64,000 bases of DNA from Climacteris rufus (taxonomy: Eukaryota; Chordata; Aves; Passeriformes; Climacteridae), in the NCBI GenBank assembly GCA_013398175.1, contig VZRZ01005945.1, forward strand, positions 745,278 through 809,277, given 5' to 3'. Positions 62,505 through 64,000 of the stretch are shown piece by piece (the first letter of the stretch is position 1; each line of letters opens with the position of its first letter). The notes below the pieces were generated by a model that saw only the letters and a program-made list of their open reading frames with translations, was not told where the DNA came from and made no database searches. The position numbers and the translations under genes are program-made.

Positions 62505-63690
62505 CCCTGATCAATGAGGCAGGAAAACTAGTGGCAAAGACATAAAAAGGCTGAGGCACTTAGTGGATCTTTGCCACGGCTTTTATGGATTGGGTTTGTT
62601 CTCTAGTCTCCCAGGTCCCCGAGCCAAGCACCAGAATACATGGGTGTGAAAACATGAGCTGTAGCGCAGTAAGACAGGCTTAGAGAGCACTTAAACCAGT
62701 TCGATATGCAGAAGCTAATGGCACTAGATGGGATGGATCAAAGGGTGCTGAGGGAGCTGGCTGATGCCACTGCAAAGTCAGTCATCCTCAGAAGGTCATT
62801 GGGAAAGTTCCCTAATGACCAGAAAGAAAGCAAGCACTGCAGCCTTCTTAAAAAAGATCCACAAGAGAGTTACCAGGCAGTTCAGTTCATGTGGCTAGTT
62901 CCCTTCCTGGGAAGGTTAAGAGCAGGTCCTCTTGAAAGCCATGTCCAAGCAGACAAAGGACAGGAAGGTTATTAAAAACAGAGAGCATAAGTTTAACCCC
63001 AGGCGAATCACTCCATCAGGCTTTCAGCATGACCAGATGCAATATCCTCATAGCCAAATTAGTGAGACCTGTACAGTGGATGAAAAATAGACTGAACCAT
63101 CAAGCTCAAACCAGTTGTGGTTATTTGTATCATGTCCAACTTCTGGCGTGTTACTATTTGTATCTTTCTGACTAATGATATGCAACGTTTCTGCTACTGA
63201 TGTGGGCAACTGCATCGAATACACCCTCAGCAAGTCTCAGCTTGGAGAACGGTAGATACACTGAAGGGCAGGGCTGCTTCTTGCAGGGTCCCAGACAGGC
63301 GGGAGGATGGGCTGGCAGGAACCTCATGAAGTTGCACCATGGCAAGTGCTGTCCTATATCTGGGAAGGAGTAACTCCATGCACCAGCATACGCTGTCCCA
63401 AAAGCAGCTTTGAAGAAAACGTACAGGTGAAACACATGCTGTTGTGATGGAGAACATCAGTGGCAGACTGACCTCTGCTACCTCAAGTGTGGCCAGCAGG
63501 TTAGAGAAGGTGATTCTTTCCATATATTCAGCAGTTGTGAAACTGCATTAGGAGTAGCGTCCAGTTTGGGGCTCATTGGTCCTGGAATGTGATGTGCTCG
63601 AGTCAGGCAACATGATGGTGGTCCAACACTTGGACAGGGCTCCAGAGGAGCTGTGAAATCTCCGTCCAAAGGGACATTCTCAAATCTGCT
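62505..63690 (+). mobile_element. CR1 LINE, ORF2 fragment with internal deletions
   Basis: Starts in ORF2 linker sequence (CAATGAGGCAGGAAAACTAG, then AAGGCTGAGGCACTTAGTGG), followed by the reverse-transcriptase N-terminal block KLMALDGMDQRVLRELADAT (about 62712-62771), which corresponds to the KSxGPDGIxPRVLRELAD motif. Parts of the catalytic core are missing. About 63296-63400 matches the GRWAxRNLMKFNxGKC region in a broken frame, and 63485-63570 matches the GQQVREVILSIYSA region ending in CCAGTTTGGGGCTC. The text then jumps to ATCTCCGTCCAAAGGGACAT near 63658, a 3'-end block, implying a further deletion. The copy stops about 30 bp before the CpG-rich sequence at the window end. Confidence 0.85.
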
Positions 63691-63704
63691 GTTCTGGGCG
63701 TGGA

Positions 63705-64000
63705 GCAATCCGACCTCGCTGGGGGGGGGTGTGTGTGTGTCCTCCGGGCGTGTCTTCCAGTCCCTCTTGGTGCTTTAGGGGAGTGAGGCTCCTTCAGGCT
63801 TTAACTGCTCGCGAGCACGTCCTCATAGGCCGAGGAAAGGACCAGGGGAGGCAGGATTCGCGAAGGTAGCAGCCCATGCCACTCGACTCGCTTAGGCTCC
63901 GGCGGGGGCGCCTTTAAAGGCCGGGGCGCGGGGCGGGCCCGGAGCGCGGGGGGAGCGGCCCGCCCGGAGCATGCGCTGCGCTGGAAGGGGCGGCGGAGCC
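63705..64000. promoter_or_regulatory. CpG island / promoter, partial at window edge
   Basis: GC and CpG content rise sharply from about 63705 and are extreme from 63890 to the end. Visible elements are GGGGCGGG-type GC boxes for Sp1-family factors (about 63931-63940 and 63990-63996), CCTTTAAAGG at 63911-63920, and GCATGCGC at 63969-63976, an NRF1-like half-palindrome. CCTTTAAAGG fits the SRF CArG consensus CC(A/T)6GG exactly and could also serve as a TATA-like box. An ATG at 63971 opens a frame on plus (MRCAGRGGGA) that runs off the window, but no support for its use is available. The gene probably lies to the right on plus, but CCTTTAAAGG is palindromic and CpG islands are often bidirectional, so direction is inference. 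Confidence 0.8.
63721..63740. repeat. G run followed by (GT)n
   Basis: Nine G followed by about six GT units at the left margin of the CpG island. Such runs favour unusual DNA structure and sequencing error, so the exact length is uncertain. Confidence 0.85.

Noticed and set aside
1..64000. tRNA, rRNA, CRISPR arrays, bacterial-type operons or phage modules
   Set aside because: No direct-repeat array with regular spacers, no cloverleaf-like A/B box sequence, and all composition and repeats are those of a vertebrate nuclear genome.

Overview
The window reads as intergenic (or very large intronic) sequence from a bird, probably a songbird. The organism call rests on the repeats. Several CR1 LINE copies end in the typical ATTCTGTGATTCTG-type tail. 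There are CR1 reverse-transcriptase remnants of several ages, and LTR pieces carrying a 'CCCATGGAGGACCCCAC...GGAGCAGGT' composition that I recognise from memory as a common avian endogenous-retrovirus LTR. Most of the sequence is AT-rich and CpG-poor. I find no intact host protein-coding gene, no tRNA or rRNA gene and no CRISPR array. Apart from stretches inside repeats and the gap, open frames are short and scattered as expected by chance.

Layout. 1-4.1 kb is unannotated AT-rich DNA. 4.1-5.6 kb holds two solo LTRs of one family in opposite orientation, each with a perfect 6-bp target-site duplication, followed by an unexplained GC-rich patch (5.72-6.07 kb). CR1 remnants lie at 7.2, 7.76-8.67 and 15.7 kb. 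12.3-13.0 kb is an isolated CpG/GC-rich patch. A third solo LTR of the same family is at 19.6 kb, again with a perfect 6-bp duplication. A CR1 3' end is at 26.1 kb. A different solo LTR, with a clear promoter and poly(A) signal, is at 32.7-33.1 kb. A CR1 copy is at 35.7-36.4 kb.

The densest region is 37.4-42.1 kb. An avian-type LTR has been entered by a fourth copy of the first LTR family (minus strand) and by an approximately 1.18-kb LTR with a near-perfect 5-bp duplication. A GC-rich LTR or promoter-like block with three CCAAT boxes follows. This complex contains a 382-bp run of N, and 1,743 bp on its left is repeated without visible difference on its right. That is either a false duplication made during assembly or a very recent tandem duplication.

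42.6-42.9 kb has a very old LINE reverse-transcriptase fragment. 47.6-47.9 kb has a diverged minus-strand relative of the avian LTR. 53.7 kb has a CR1 tail. 55.5-57.7 kb is a long, heavily decayed CR1 in which the ORF1 esterase, endonuclease, reverse-transcriptase and 3'-end blocks can still be followed in order. 62.5-63.7 kb is another decayed CR1. It stops at the edge of a CpG island (about 63.7 kb to the end of the window) with GC boxes, a CCTTTAAAGG (CArG/TATA-like) element and an NRF1-like GCATGCGC. This is probably the promoter of a gene mostly outside the window.

The biology here is retroelement stratigraphy plus one gene promoter at the edge. I found no convincing undescribed system. 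The most useful second looks are the duplication around the gap, the nested LTR complex, the three LTR promoters, and the two unexplained GC/CpG patches.
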